The notes under the pieces are model-generated. The model searched no databases, was not told where the DNA came from, and was given only the letters and a program-made list of their open reading frames with translations. A stretch of 64,000 bases of DNA from Polyangia bacterium. Its GTDB lineage: Bacteria > Myxococcota_A > Polyangia > Nannocystales > Nannocystaceae. Below are positions 15,766-24,785 of the stretch, piece after piece (position 1 is the first letter of the stretch; each line of letters opens with the position of its first letter). The stretch lies in NCBI GenBank assembly GCA_030429545.1, contig JAUIFF010000006.1, forward strand, positions 124,001 to 188,000, in the 5' to 3' direction. The position numbers and the translations under genes are program-made.

Positions 15766-18336
15766 ATGCACATTCATCGAACCTGCTCGACGATATTTCT
15801 AGTTGCCGGACTTGCGGTGGGTTGTGGGCAAACGCCGGAGCAGTCGACCGACTCCCAAGGCACGGAAACTGGAACCGATTCGGAAACGGGCCTTGAAACC
15901 GAAACCGACACCGACACCGACACCGACACCGATGGTCCCCCCGAACCAGTCGTGGTCGAGTGGGACGAAACCAACCTCGAGCTGTTGCTCATTCGCGGCG
16001 AGGATGTCCTGTTGCGGTTCCCCAGCGATGGGATCGCGCTCGGCGAGGTGACTGAGCTCGACGACGACAGCAGCTACGACCCGTTTTATCTCGAACCCGA
16101 TCGCTGGCTTGCCTTTACAAACGGTGAGCTGCTGTCGGCGGCCAACGGCGGGGTTGAGGTGCGGCTGAGCTACGAGGGCGGACACACGGCCCTACTGACG
16201 ATCACCGAGCAAGCTCCTGGGCGGTTTGCCGCGACGCTCGAGCCCACCGAGGGTAGCAGTGGCCCACTTGCCTACTACCGCCTCAACCCGGTGGTTGACC
16301 CGAATGAAGGGTTTTATGGCCTGGGAGAGTACTTCGATACACCCGAGCACCGCGGCCAGGTCCGGGCGATGCAGCTCGAAGCCGACCTCGAGCTCGAAAG
16401 CAATTACAACGAGGCCCACGTGCCGGTCACGTTTGTCACCGGCACCCGCGGGTGGGGGATGTATGTCGCGTCCGACTACCCTTCGGTATTTGATGTAGCT
16501 GCATCGAGCTCCGACCGGGTTGCGGCGACATTTGGTACCGGCCCGGCAACGGACGCGGGCCTGGCGTTTTACCTGTTTGCCGCCGATCACCCCCTCGATC
16601 TCACGCGCCACTATTACGACGTTGCCGGCTATCCGCGAAAACCCGCTCCGTGGGCGTTTGGCCCGTGGATTTGGCGCGACGAAAATGACGACCAAGCCCA
16701 GGTCGAGTCGGACCTGCAAACCATCCGCGACCTCGACCTCGCAACTTCGGCCTACTGGATCGACCGGCCCTATGCCCAGGCCGTCAACACGTTCGACTTT
16801 CACCCCGAGCAGTTTCCGGCCCCACAGGCGATGATCGACCTCGCCCACGCGCTGGGGTTTCGCATGGCCCTGTGGCACGCCCCCTATATCGATGCCGATG
16901 CCCCCGAGGCGAGCGAGCTGCGTGCCGAGGCTGAGTCGGCCGGCTACTTCCCGCCGACAACCGCCCTGCTGGTGTCGAATTGGGAGGAACCGATCGACCT
17001 GACCAACCCCGAGGCCTATGCCTGGTGGCAGCAACAGCTGCAGGCCTACATCGCCATGGGTATCGAAGGGTTCAAGCTCGACTACGCCGAGGATGTCACC
17101 GTGGGAATTGCCGGTGGCCGGACCAAGTGGGCGTTTTTTGACGGCAGTAGCGAGCGGACCATGCACAAGCACTACGCCCGCTTGTATCATCAAGTATATG
17201 ATGACCTGCTCACCCCCGACAGCGGGTTTTTGCTGTCGCGGGCCGGGGCCGCGGGCGACCAAACGCGCACGAGTGTGGTGTGGCCGGGCGACCTCGATGC
17301 CAACATGGCCGAACACCGCGAGCAGGTCAACGACGGCGGGAATAGCTATGTCGCCGTGGGTGGGCTACCAGCCGCGGTGGTTGCCGGACTCTCGCTCGGC
17401 CCCAGTGGCTATCCGTTGTTTGCCTCAGACACCGGTGGCTACCGCCACTCGCCACCCAACCGCGAAACCTTTACCCGGTGGTTTGAACATACAACCTTTA
17501 CCCCGGTCATGCAGATCGGCACGAGTACCAACGACGTCGCCTGGGAACCCACCCCCGAAAACATGTTCGACGCCGAGATGCTCACCTGGTACCGTGAATA
17601 TACACGTTTACATCTGAGATTGTTTCCCTATAGCTGGAGCCTGTTTGAGCGGCTATTTAGTGACGGCCGCCCACTGCTGCGGGCACTCGGGCTCGCCCAC
17701 CCGGAGCTCGGGGTACATCCGCCCGATATCTATCTGTTTGGCGATGCCCTGTTGCTCGCCCCCGTGGTCACCCCCGGGGCAACCTCGCGTTCGGTGACGT
17801 TCCCCGCCGGCAAGTGGGTCCACTGGTTTACCGGTCAGGTTGTCGACGCGGGCGAGGATGGGACCAGCGAACAAATCGCTGCGCCGCTCGGGACGACACC
17901 GGCCTTCCTGCGCGACGGCCAACTCGTCCCCCTGCTGCGCCCGACCATCGATACGATGTCGCCGGTCGACAACCCCGACAGTGCCGACTCGTTTGCCACC
18001 GATCCCGGGGTGATCTATGCACGTACATTTGTTTCGGCGAAAAATGCCGCGTTTACCCTCTACGACGGCACCAGGTTGGCGGCTTCACGAAGCGAAGCAG
18101 ACCGACAAATCGAGGTGACGCCAGGTTCGGTGTTCGACCAGGGAGCCCAGGTAGAACTCGTGGCCTACGGCGCCCAACCACCTTCGAGCGTGAAACTTGG
18201 CGACACCGAGCTGTCACCACAGGCCAACCTCGACGGCCTGGCCGACGTCGCCAGCGGATGGTTTCACGACGGCACAAACCTGCATGTCCGCGTACCCGGG
18301 GGCGCGGCCGCTGTCACCGTTGTGGCCGGCCCGTAG
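15766..18336 (+). CDS. Secreted GH31 alpha-glycosidase lipoprotein
   Basis: An 856-residue lipoprotein (lipobox AVGC, Cys20) with a long Thr/Asp/Glu linker of repeated TD. The mature protein is a complete glycoside hydrolase family 31 enzyme: an N-terminal beta-sandwich, then a TIM barrel with the nucleophile Asp439 in GFKLDYAED and the probable acid/base Asp509 in VVWPGDLDA, then beta-sandwich domains. GH31 enzymes hydrolyse or transfer alpha-glucosyl or alpha-xylosyl groups with retention. It probably acts on scavenged or self polysaccharide at the cell surface. No transporter is adjacent. TGYANNTRCA sites lie at 16494 and 18018. Confidence 0.9.
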   Translation: MHIHRTCSTIFLVAGLAVGCGQTPEQSTDSQGTETGTDSETGLETETDTDTDTDTDGPPEPVVVEWDETNLELLLIRGEDVLLRFPSDGIALGEVTELDDDSSYDPFYLEPDRWLAFTNGELLSAANGGVEVRLSYEGGHTALLTITEQAPGRFAATLEPTEGSSGPLAYYRLNPVVDPNEGFYGLGEYFDTPEHRGQVRAMQLEADLELESNYNEAHVPVTFVTGTRGWGMYVASDYPSVFDVAASSSDRVAATFGTGPATDAGLAFYLFAADHPLDLTRHYYDVAGYPRKPAPWAFGPWIWRDENDDQAQVESDLQTIRDLDLATSAYWIDRPYAQAVNTFDFHPEQFPAPQAMIDLAHALGFRMALWHAPYIDADAPEASELRAEAESAGYFPPTTALLVSNWEEPIDLTNPEAYAWWQQQLQAYIAMGIEGFKLDYAEDVTVGIAGGRTKWAFFDGSSERTMHKHYARLYHQVYDDLLTPDSGFLLSRAGAAGDQTRTSVVWPGDLDANMAEHREQVNDGGNSYVAVGGLPAAVVAGLSLGPSGYPLFASDTGGYRHSPPNRETFTRWFEHTTFTPVMQIGTSTNDVAWEPTPENMFDAEMLTWYREYTRLHLRLFPYSWSLFERLFSDGRPLLRALGLAHPELGVHPPDIYLFGDALLLAPVVTPGATSRSVTFPAGKWVHWFTGQVVDAGEDGTSEQIAAPLGTTPAFLRDGQLVPLLRPTIDTMSPVDNPDSADSFATDPGVIYARTFVSAKNAAFTLYDGTRLAASRSEADRQIEVTPGSVFDQGAQVELVAYGAQPPSSVKLGDTELSPQANLDGLADVASGWFHDGTNLHVRVPGGAAAVTVVAGP

Positions 18337-18364
18337 GCACACAATCTCGTTGCAACAGCAACGT

Positions 18365-20200
18365 TTATGCGACCGGCACGCCGACAAACAACAGGGTGCC
18401 ATCGCGCCCGATCGACCACAGGGTTTCGCCGCAGCACTGCAACCCCTTAAACTCGCCGGAGTGCAGCTGTACCTCGTGTAGGAGCGCGCCGTCGCGTGTG
18501 CGTCGGACCTCCAAAACACCATCGCTGGCGCCGATAAACAGCAACCCGCCGTCGCGGCTAAACGCCAGACGCGGGCTGCTGTGTCCGTCGCGTTTGGCCA
18601 ACTCGACCGTGCACTTTTGGCTGTCGGGCAGGCCAATGGTCAGCTCCTGCCCCTTGTATACGCAGGCCCAGTAGCCGCGGGGACCAAGGGCGACGGCACC
18701 TGCCCGTCCGGGCAGGCTCGTGTGGACTTTTGGGCGCTTGGTCTTGTCGTAGATCTCGGTCGCCGATTCCCAGGCGATCATCAGCTCGCTACCGTCGTGG
18801 CCTACCGCGAGTTTCCACGGAGCCTCCTTGTCGCGTTTGACCTTGGCGAGCGCCCGCTTGACGCCGGCGCGATGGAGCCCGACGTACCCGCTACCTTGCA
18901 GGGTGTAGGTCGAGATCGCGTAACAATCCTCGCCGTAGTTGACAAACTCGTGGCAGCACGACTTAATCTTGTGGACGTTCGTCGCCTCCGACGAACCAAA
19001 TGCAGCTACATGTACTTCGCGGGCACGTAGAATACTGCCGAGAGGGGCGACCACCGACTTGCCATCCCCGGTAATGCCAGCGTTGGTCAGGCCGTCGCCC
19101 GACTTGTCGCGCACCAGCACGATGGTTTGTTGTTGCCGGTCGACACAGTCGAGTTGGCCATCGCCCCACTCGCGAAACACACCACAACGCTTGCCATCGG
19201 TACTGACGCTGAGGCCCTCAACACCCCCGCAGTAGTCGTGTTGCTCGCGGGTTTCACCGCCGATCTTTGTGACCCGCAAAACCCCGTCCATGCCCGCGAA
19301 GGTGGCCACGTGTGTCGCGTTGAAGTCGGCACACACGGTCCCCGAAACCCGGCCAAAGCGCTTGGTGAGCGGGGCGAGTTGTGCCACCACATCCAGGGTT
19401 TTGGCGTCGAGGAGGCCAAACCCGCCGTTGGCATCGGCTGCTAACACCCGGTCACCATGGACGACGGCATCGCCAAATGACGGATGGCCCTTGCCCTTGT
19501 GCCACTCGTCGGTATGAAAATCGACCAGCGAGCTTTGGTACTCCTCGCCTTTGATCACCCGGGTGTCGTCTAAGATCGCCATCGACTCTGTATGTTCGCG
19601 GGCGATCTTTTGTGCACCCGTGGCGACATCCCAGACCACGGTGTAGCCGCTGTGGCCGACCGTGACGCCGACGTACTTGCCCGAGGGAGACAGCATGGCC
19701 CGATCCGGCTCGCTTTTGTGCCACAGCGCCTCGTACCACGCCTCGTCGAACTCGAACTGTTTGGTTTCGCGGGTGTCGGCATCGATCACAATGGCGCCCC
19801 GCTTGCTCACAACTGCAAGCTTGCGACCGGCCGCAGAAAATCGATGGTGCCACTGCGATGCAATCTCGCAAACCGGGTCGGGCAGCTCCTCGCCGAAGTT
19901 TGCGACATACACACGGTCGCCGGTGACGACCCAGAGCTGCTCACCACATGTATGTACATGCTGGACATGGTGCGTGGGCAACCAGTGGCCTGTGTGGGCT
20001 AGGGTGTCGGGGTCGAGCCGGAGCACCCCGCGACCGCTGAGCACCAACAACGCGCCGCCGGGGGCAAAGCACAGCTGGCGAATCTCCCCGCGAAAAAGCC
20101 CGCCCAAAATCCGCATGTCCGCGGCGTTTTCGGGGGTGAGGGCAGCGGATTTGTCGGTGCCAAACGCGTGGGGCTGGCGAGGTTCGGTCAGCTCAAACAT
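18365..20200 (-). CDS. Cytoplasmic beta-propeller protein, unknown function
   Basis: A 611-residue protein without signal peptide. About ten blade-like segments recur, each with a strand pattern such as GALLVLSGRGVLRLDPDT, KLAVVSKRGAIVIDADT, GYTVVWDVATG and GGLLFIGASDGVLEVRRTRDG, typical of WD40/quinoprotein-like propellers. No catalytic residues are apparent, so it is probably a scaffold. Codons for HVHTC and HVAAF carry TGYANNTRCA sites at 19949 and 19001. It is convergent with the GH31 gene. Confidence 0.8.
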   Translation of the reverse strand: MFELTEPRQPHAFGTDKSAALTPENAADMRILGGLFRGEIRQLCFAPGGALLVLSGRGVLRLDPDTLAHTGHWLPTHHVQHVHTCGEQLWVVTGDRVYVANFGEELPDPVCEIASQWHHRFSAAGRKLAVVSKRGAIVIDADTRETKQFEFDEAWYEALWHKSEPDRAMLSPSGKYVGVTVGHSGYTVVWDVATGAQKIAREHTESMAILDDTRVIKGEEYQSSLVDFHTDEWHKGKGHPSFGDAVVHGDRVLAADANGGFGLLDAKTLDVVAQLAPLTKRFGRVSGTVCADFNATHVATFAGMDGVLRVTKIGGETREQHDYCGGVEGLSVSTDGKRCGVFREWGDGQLDCVDRQQQTIVLVRDKSGDGLTNAGITGDGKSVVAPLGSILRAREVHVAAFGSSEATNVHKIKSCCHEFVNYGEDCYAISTYTLQGSGYVGLHRAGVKRALAKVKRDKEAPWKLAVGHDGSELMIAWESATEIYDKTKRPKVHTSLPGRAGAVALGPRGYWACVYKGQELTIGLPDSQKCTVELAKRDGHSSPRLAFSRDGGLLFIGASDGVLEVRRTRDGALLHEVQLHSGEFKGLQCCGETLWSIGRDGTLLFVGVPVA

Positions 20201-20296
20201 GGGGGGTTGCTACAGCGGACGCGAGCAAAGTGCAACCTCTCGCCAACCAACCAGCCCCGGGCAAATGTTGTAGGCACACGGGATATCCGCGGTCGC

Positions 20297-22105
20297 TCAG
20301 ATATCGCCGACGTCGCCAGCTGGATTGTTGCTAAAGGTGTTGGGACCGAGGTAGTCAGTCATGTCCCCCGACTCCTTGAGAATCCCGTAGGCCTCGGAGT
20401 CTTGGATCGTGCTGTTGGTGATGTCGAGCGGGATCCGGGTAAAGATGTTGGCCCCGCCGGCCTGACCACCGTGGCTGATGTTGACGTAGTCGAGTTTGGA
20501 GTTCGACAGCACGTTGCCGTTGATCCGCAACCCGTGCCACCAACCGGCAACCGGGTCGCGCCCGCGAAACACGATCGGCTGGTCGGCCGTGCCCTGGGCG
20601 TGGATCATGGCTTCGCCGTTGTTCCAGCCAAACTCGAAGTCGGTGTCGGGGCCCATAATAAACTCGTTGCCGGCCTCGATCGTCAACTCGGCGCCTTGGT
20701 AAATGTCGATGGCACCGGCGATGTAGTAGGCGATCCCGGCATTGAAAACCGTGCCGGAAACGGTGAGGTCGCCTCCTTCAACCACAATCTCGTCACGGTC
20801 ATTACCGGTGTAATCACCTCCGGTGGGCACGCTGACAATCGCGTTGGGCTCCAGCGTCATCGCCGGGCCTAGGGTGCCGGTGACACTGACCGCCGTCGAG
20901 CTGCTGTCGAGCCCCTGCTCGTCGATGTAGAGGGCCTCGGTGTTGTCTTCAAAGCTGACGTTGTCGAGGGTGATGGCCGCCTGGATCGACATTGCCGGGC
21001 CATCGCCACCACCGTCGCGCACAATCAGGTGTTGCAGGCGCGAGTTGCTGGTGACGTTTTTGCGAATCAGGATTGAGCGCCAAAACCCGTGCATCGGGGA
21101 GGTCCCCTCAAACACCACGGGGCTTTCGCTGGTGCCCTCTACCATCACGGTTGCGGCATCCGAGTTCCAGCCGAATTCGACATCGACATCGACGCCTAGG
21201 CGGTAGACGACGCCAGCGTCGTAGGTCACCTCGGCCTCGTTGAAGACATCGACACTCACGGCCTGGACATAGGGCACGCCCGGGTCGCGGTAGTGGGCGC
21301 CATCGACAATATCGTCGACTTCGCTGACGATCACATCCTCGGCATTACCTGTATATGCACCACCGATCGGCAACCGAGTAATGGCCCCCTCGCCTGTCAG
21401 TAACACCGGCACATCGAGGCTGCCAGTGACCGTCAGGTTTTCGCTGCCGTCGCGAAAATCAACTGCTTCGACCCCGATATCTCCAGAGTCGATAACTTCG
21501 GTATTGGCGATCGTGATCCCAGTATCGAGCACTAGCGCCGGGCGTCCGTTGCCGGCGTGGCGAATGATGACGTGGTTGAACACGCTGTCGCTGGTGACAT
21601 TTTTTTGGATGTCGATGCCGGCCCAAGCACCCGGCTCGGGGGACTCACCGCAAAACTCGATCGGCTGATCAGCTGTTCCTTCGGCCAGGATGGTGGCGGC
21701 CGAGCTGTTCCACCCGACTTCGATATTGCGATCGGTTTCGACGACCACGGCGGTCCCGGGCATGATCGTGAGGGTCGCCCCGTCTTCGATGTCGATGTTG
21801 TCGGTCACCCGCACAGTCCCCTGCCACACGGTGTCCTCGCTGATATCCTCGCTGACCTCGAGGTCGATCGGGGCATCGGGGTCGCAGGCACCGACCGGCC
21901 CGGCAGTCTCGCTACCCGTCGTCTCATCCTCCGTTGTCGCGACCTCAGTGGTCTCGGAGGTTTCGCTGGTCGTCGTTGTCGTCGTCGTCGTCGTTGTCGC
22001 GTCGGTCTCGGTACCGTCCTCGCCACCGCTACACCCGGCGAGTAGGCCACAGGCGATAACCCCAACGAGGGACTTGTTTACAAACCAATCTGCTTGAAAA
22101 GACAT
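20297..22105 (-). CDS. Surface lipoprotein with three right-handed beta-helix-like repeats
   Basis: A 602-residue lipoprotein from the ATG at 22105 (a TTG at 22111 is also in frame). Lipobox LLAGC puts the lipidated Cys at 25, followed by a near-pure Thr stretch and Ser/Glu/Thr linker. The mature part holds three homologous repeats of about 140-160 residues, each with a strand pattern (GTADQPIEFCGE, WAGIDIQKNVTSDSVFNHV, IIRHAGNG), as in right-handed beta-helices of polysaccharide-binding or adhesive proteins. No enzyme signature is seen. The product is probably displayed on the cell surface. TGTATATGCA lies at 21350. Confidence 0.82.
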   Translation of the reverse strand: MSFQADWFVNKSLVGVIACGLLAGCSGGEDGTETDATTTTTTTTTTSETSETTEVATTEDETTGSETAGPVGACDPDAPIDLEVSEDISEDTVWQGTVRVTDNIDIEDGATLTIMPGTAVVVETDRNIEVGWNSSAATILAEGTADQPIEFCGESPEPGAWAGIDIQKNVTSDSVFNHVIIRHAGNGRPALVLDTGITIANTEVIDSGDIGVEAVDFRDGSENLTVTGSLDVPVLLTGEGAITRLPIGGAYTGNAEDVIVSEVDDIVDGAHYRDPGVPYVQAVSVDVFNEAEVTYDAGVVYRLGVDVDVEFGWNSDAATVMVEGTSESPVVFEGTSPMHGFWRSILIRKNVTSNSRLQHLIVRDGGGDGPAMSIQAAITLDNVSFEDNTEALYIDEQGLDSSSTAVSVTGTLGPAMTLEPNAIVSVPTGGDYTGNDRDEIVVEGGDLTVSGTVFNAGIAYYIAGAIDIYQGAELTIEAGNEFIMGPDTDFEFGWNNGEAMIHAQGTADQPIVFRGRDPVAGWWHGLRINGNVLSNSKLDYVNISHGGQAGGANIFTRIPLDITNSTIQDSEAYGILKESGDMTDYLGPNTFSNNPAGDVGDI

Positions 22106-22254
22106 GTCCAAAGTGTACGCGAAGGTTCTGCGTTTGCGTGAGCCTCGTGACGTCTGTGATTGCGCCTAGGCGTAGCATTTTGCTGCACTCGGCAGGTGCA
22201 GGCTCGCGGGCCGCCGGTGTTAACGCGGGTTCCAAACATGCTTATACAACCGCA

Positions 22255-23982
22255 CTAGCCCGGTGGCATCGGCACACAGACCGCGCCACCCTCGATCTGC
22301 GCGTTGGTCCGAAAGGTGTTGAGGTGGTCCCACGGATTGACCGGAAACTGGGGGATCGTGCTGTCCTCGCGCACATTGGTGACGTAATAGGCGTGTTGAT
22401 TCCAGATCCGCCGCGCCTGAATCCACCGGTCTTCGGCATCGCGCAGCACCTGGAGCGCAGGCTGGCCTGAAATCGAGACCACCAGGATCTCGGCCGAGCC
22501 GTCGTTGTCGACATCGACGACAGTTGGGTACTCGCTAATGGTGTTGCTCGAGCGAGGTTGGGTCAGCAAGACCTCCCCGGTTTTGCCATCGTAGATACGA
22601 AAGTTTTGTTCGTCGGCGTACATCGCCTCGGCAATGCCGTTGCCGATAAAGTCGAACGCCGTGCCGCCGGCGGCCCCCGAGCTGTCCTTGACCATCGACT
22701 GCCACACCACATTCGCCGGGTGCCCCTCGTAAACAGCATAGAAGTCCCGCGATGAACTGGCGTACTCGGGCTCACCGTCGCCGTCAAAATCGTGCACCGT
22801 GCCCGGTCGTTGCCATACCAAGTATCCCCCCGCCGGCACGCCGGTTGGCGTTTCGGGGCCCCACTTGATCTGTCCATCGTGCTCGACCATAAAAAGCCCC
22901 GCACCCGAGGTCACAAAAATCTCCGGCTCGGGGTCGTCGTCGAGGTTGGCGACCTGGGGAATCGACTGCCCGGGAATGGTCGGATAGTTCTCAAAATAGA
23001 CCGAGCCGTCATGGCGGTAGGCCGAGTGCCCGGTGACAACTTCCATCAGCCCATCGCCGTCGAGGTCGACCGCGGTCGAGGCTTCGAGCTCACCCGGATT
23101 GGGGTTGATGTGCTCCCACAACAACACGCCATTGTTGTCGTAGACCTCGTGGTTGAACACAATTTCGGGGGTGCCATCGGCATCCAAGTCGTGAATCGCC
23201 ACAGCTCCAGACTCGCGCTGGAACTGCGAAGCATTGTCGCCGTCGGTGGTATTGGCCCACTTTTCGGTGCCGTCGTGCTCAAACGCCTTTAGCCTGTAAA
23301 CCCCATTGTGGTTGTAAATAGCCACGATTTCGGGCAAACCGTCGTTGTCGATATCGCCAAAGGCTGGGGTCCCAAAACACGACAGTCCCTCGATTTGAAA
23401 ATGCTGGGTACCGGTTGCGCCGTCGAGAACATGGAGCGGACAAAACTGGCCGTAACCAATCGTGACACCGGAGATCAACAACACATCGGGGATGTCGCAC
23501 AGGTTGATCTCGCCGTCGTTGTTGTCGTCGGTGAAGTTGCCCGCCAACGGCGTGACCATCGATCGCTCACCCTCGCCAAAGGTCCACTGGACGTCGGGGG
23601 TAAAACTGTCCGGAGGAGCCGATTGCTCGCAGTCGCCGATTGCGTCCATGTCGTCGACGACATGGCAGGTCGGGCCGGGTGGGTCGTCCTCGGTGTCAAA
23701 CCCGGTATCGCTGTCTCCCACGTCAAACTTGATGGTGCCCGAGGTGCCGTCACTGGTATCCGACGTCGTCGGGGTCGAGGTTGCGTCGGTCTCGCTCGCC
23801 GTTTGCCCGCCGCTGGCCGAAACGTTGGTGCCGACACCCGAGGCGGTTTCGCTGGTGGCCCCCGAACTCGCCGTCAACACCCCCGACGCCGCAAACCCCG
23901 TTTGCGAATCGGTTTCGAGTTCTCCGCCATCGCCACAACCGGCGGCGACGAGGAAGGGTGCAACGAGCAGATGACGTTTCAT
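22255..23982 (-). CDS. FG-GAP/VCBS-repeat surface lipoprotein
   Basis: A 575-residue lipoprotein from the ATG at 23982 (an upstream in-frame start adds a non-signal leader). Lipobox VAAGC gives Cys16, then a Ser/Thr/Gly linker. The mature part has many calcium-type blades, for example FGDIDNDGLPEIVAI, VDLDGDGLMEVVTGHS, VHDFDGDGEPEYAS and VDVDNDGSAEILVV, each a DxDxDGxxE loop of the integrin-like FG-GAP/VCBS propeller. Such proteins commonly mediate adhesion. It follows the beta-helix lipoprotein gene upstream on the same strand, so the two may be co-expressed. Confidence 0.88.
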   Translation of the reverse strand: MKRHLLVAPFLVAAGCGDGGELETDSQTGFAASGVLTASSGATSETASGVGTNVSASGGQTASETDATSTPTTSDTSDGTSGTIKFDVGDSDTGFDTEDDPPGPTCHVVDDMDAIGDCEQSAPPDSFTPDVQWTFGEGERSMVTPLAGNFTDDNNDGEINLCDIPDVLLISGVTIGYGQFCPLHVLDGATGTQHFQIEGLSCFGTPAFGDIDNDGLPEIVAIYNHNGVYRLKAFEHDGTEKWANTTDGDNASQFQRESGAVAIHDLDADGTPEIVFNHEVYDNNGVLLWEHINPNPGELEASTAVDLDGDGLMEVVTGHSAYRHDGSVYFENYPTIPGQSIPQVANLDDDPEPEIFVTSGAGLFMVEHDGQIKWGPETPTGVPAGGYLVWQRPGTVHDFDGDGEPEYASSSRDFYAVYEGHPANVVWQSMVKDSSGAAGGTAFDFIGNGIAEAMYADEQNFRIYDGKTGEVLLTQPRSSNTISEYPTVVDVDNDGSAEILVVSISGQPALQVLRDAEDRWIQARRIWNQHAYYVTNVREDSTIPQFPVNPWDHLNTFRTNAQIEGGAVCVPMPPG

Positions 23983-24226
23983 CGCCGCAAACATACCGAA
24001 TCTCAAACAATTCGGGACCCCGGACGATTCGCTGCACATTCAACTTTTTTGTTGTAATTACGGGTATTTTGCGCAGGAAGTTTGTTTTCTCGCAAAGTCA
24101 CGCCCGAACAATTCCAGGACGAGGGTCTGCGTTCGCTTACTGCCAGATTCGATGCACAGGCACGTTTTATGCGCAACCCCGTGCACAGGCACATGTCGCC
24201 CAAACCCGGAGGTTTGCATCTACAAC

Positions 24227-24772
24227 TCAGTTGACGCGTTCGGCACCGAGGTCGAATTGCTTGGCCTGCCCGGCCTTGCCCGGCTCATTTTTTGGGAACG
24301 CACGCGCACACTGATCGACCAACCACGGGTACTCGGTGTCGCGTTCGCTGAGCAGGAGTGTCACGCAAAGTGCAGCCTCGGGGGACAACCCTGCCTGGCA
24401 GCGGTTGAGTTCGTCGCCGCGGGTGGCCTGCAGCTCGCTGGCGATTTGCACACGGGCCTCGGGTTCGACCTCGACGACCCCGTAAAATTCATTGGCGGCG
24501 TCCAACATGGCATTGCACGCCTGTTGGCTGGTGGGACGCTGGGCCGGGAGCTTGGGCCCCACCCGGCTGCGCACCGCGAGGGCTTGGCGGTCGTAGTCGG
24601 GTTGGTCCGTCACGCCACGGGCATCTGGGTTGGCGACCTTCGGTACCGGTTTGCTCGCCGGTTCGGCCCGGAGGGCATGTTTTGGCGGGGCGGTGGCGGG
24701 CTCGGTCGGTTCGCACGCGATGAGCGTGCACCCGAACAGTGCGACCCCCCTGCACATTGCATGTATCTGCAT
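24227..24772 (-). CDS. Small lipoprotein, unknown function
   Basis: A 181-residue protein from the ATG at 24772; this start gives a signal peptide with lipobox LIAC (Cys20), absent with the upstream start. A Pro/Ala/Lys-rich linker is followed by a helical domain with a few Cys (QQACNAMLDAANEFYGVV, DELNRCQAGL, VDQCARAFP). The start codon sits within TGTATCTGCA read from the other strand (24762-24771). It begins 13 bp after the stop of the kinase gene and is probably in one operon with it. Confidence 0.7.
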   Translation of the reverse strand: MQIHAMCRGVALFGCTLIACEPTEPATAPPKHALRAEPASKPVPKVANPDARGVTDQPDYDRQALAVRSRVGPKLPAQRPTSQQACNAMLDAANEFYGVVEVEPEARVQIASELQATRGDELNRCQAGLSPEAALCVTLLLSERDTEYPWLVDQCARAFPKNEPGKAGQAKQFDLGAERVN

Positions 24773-24785
24773 GAAATGTGCTCGC

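Noticed and set aside
16192..17316. Long antisense reading frame over the GH31 gene
   Set aside because: GH31 catalytic motifs run through this stretch on the plus strand; no motif in the antisense protein.
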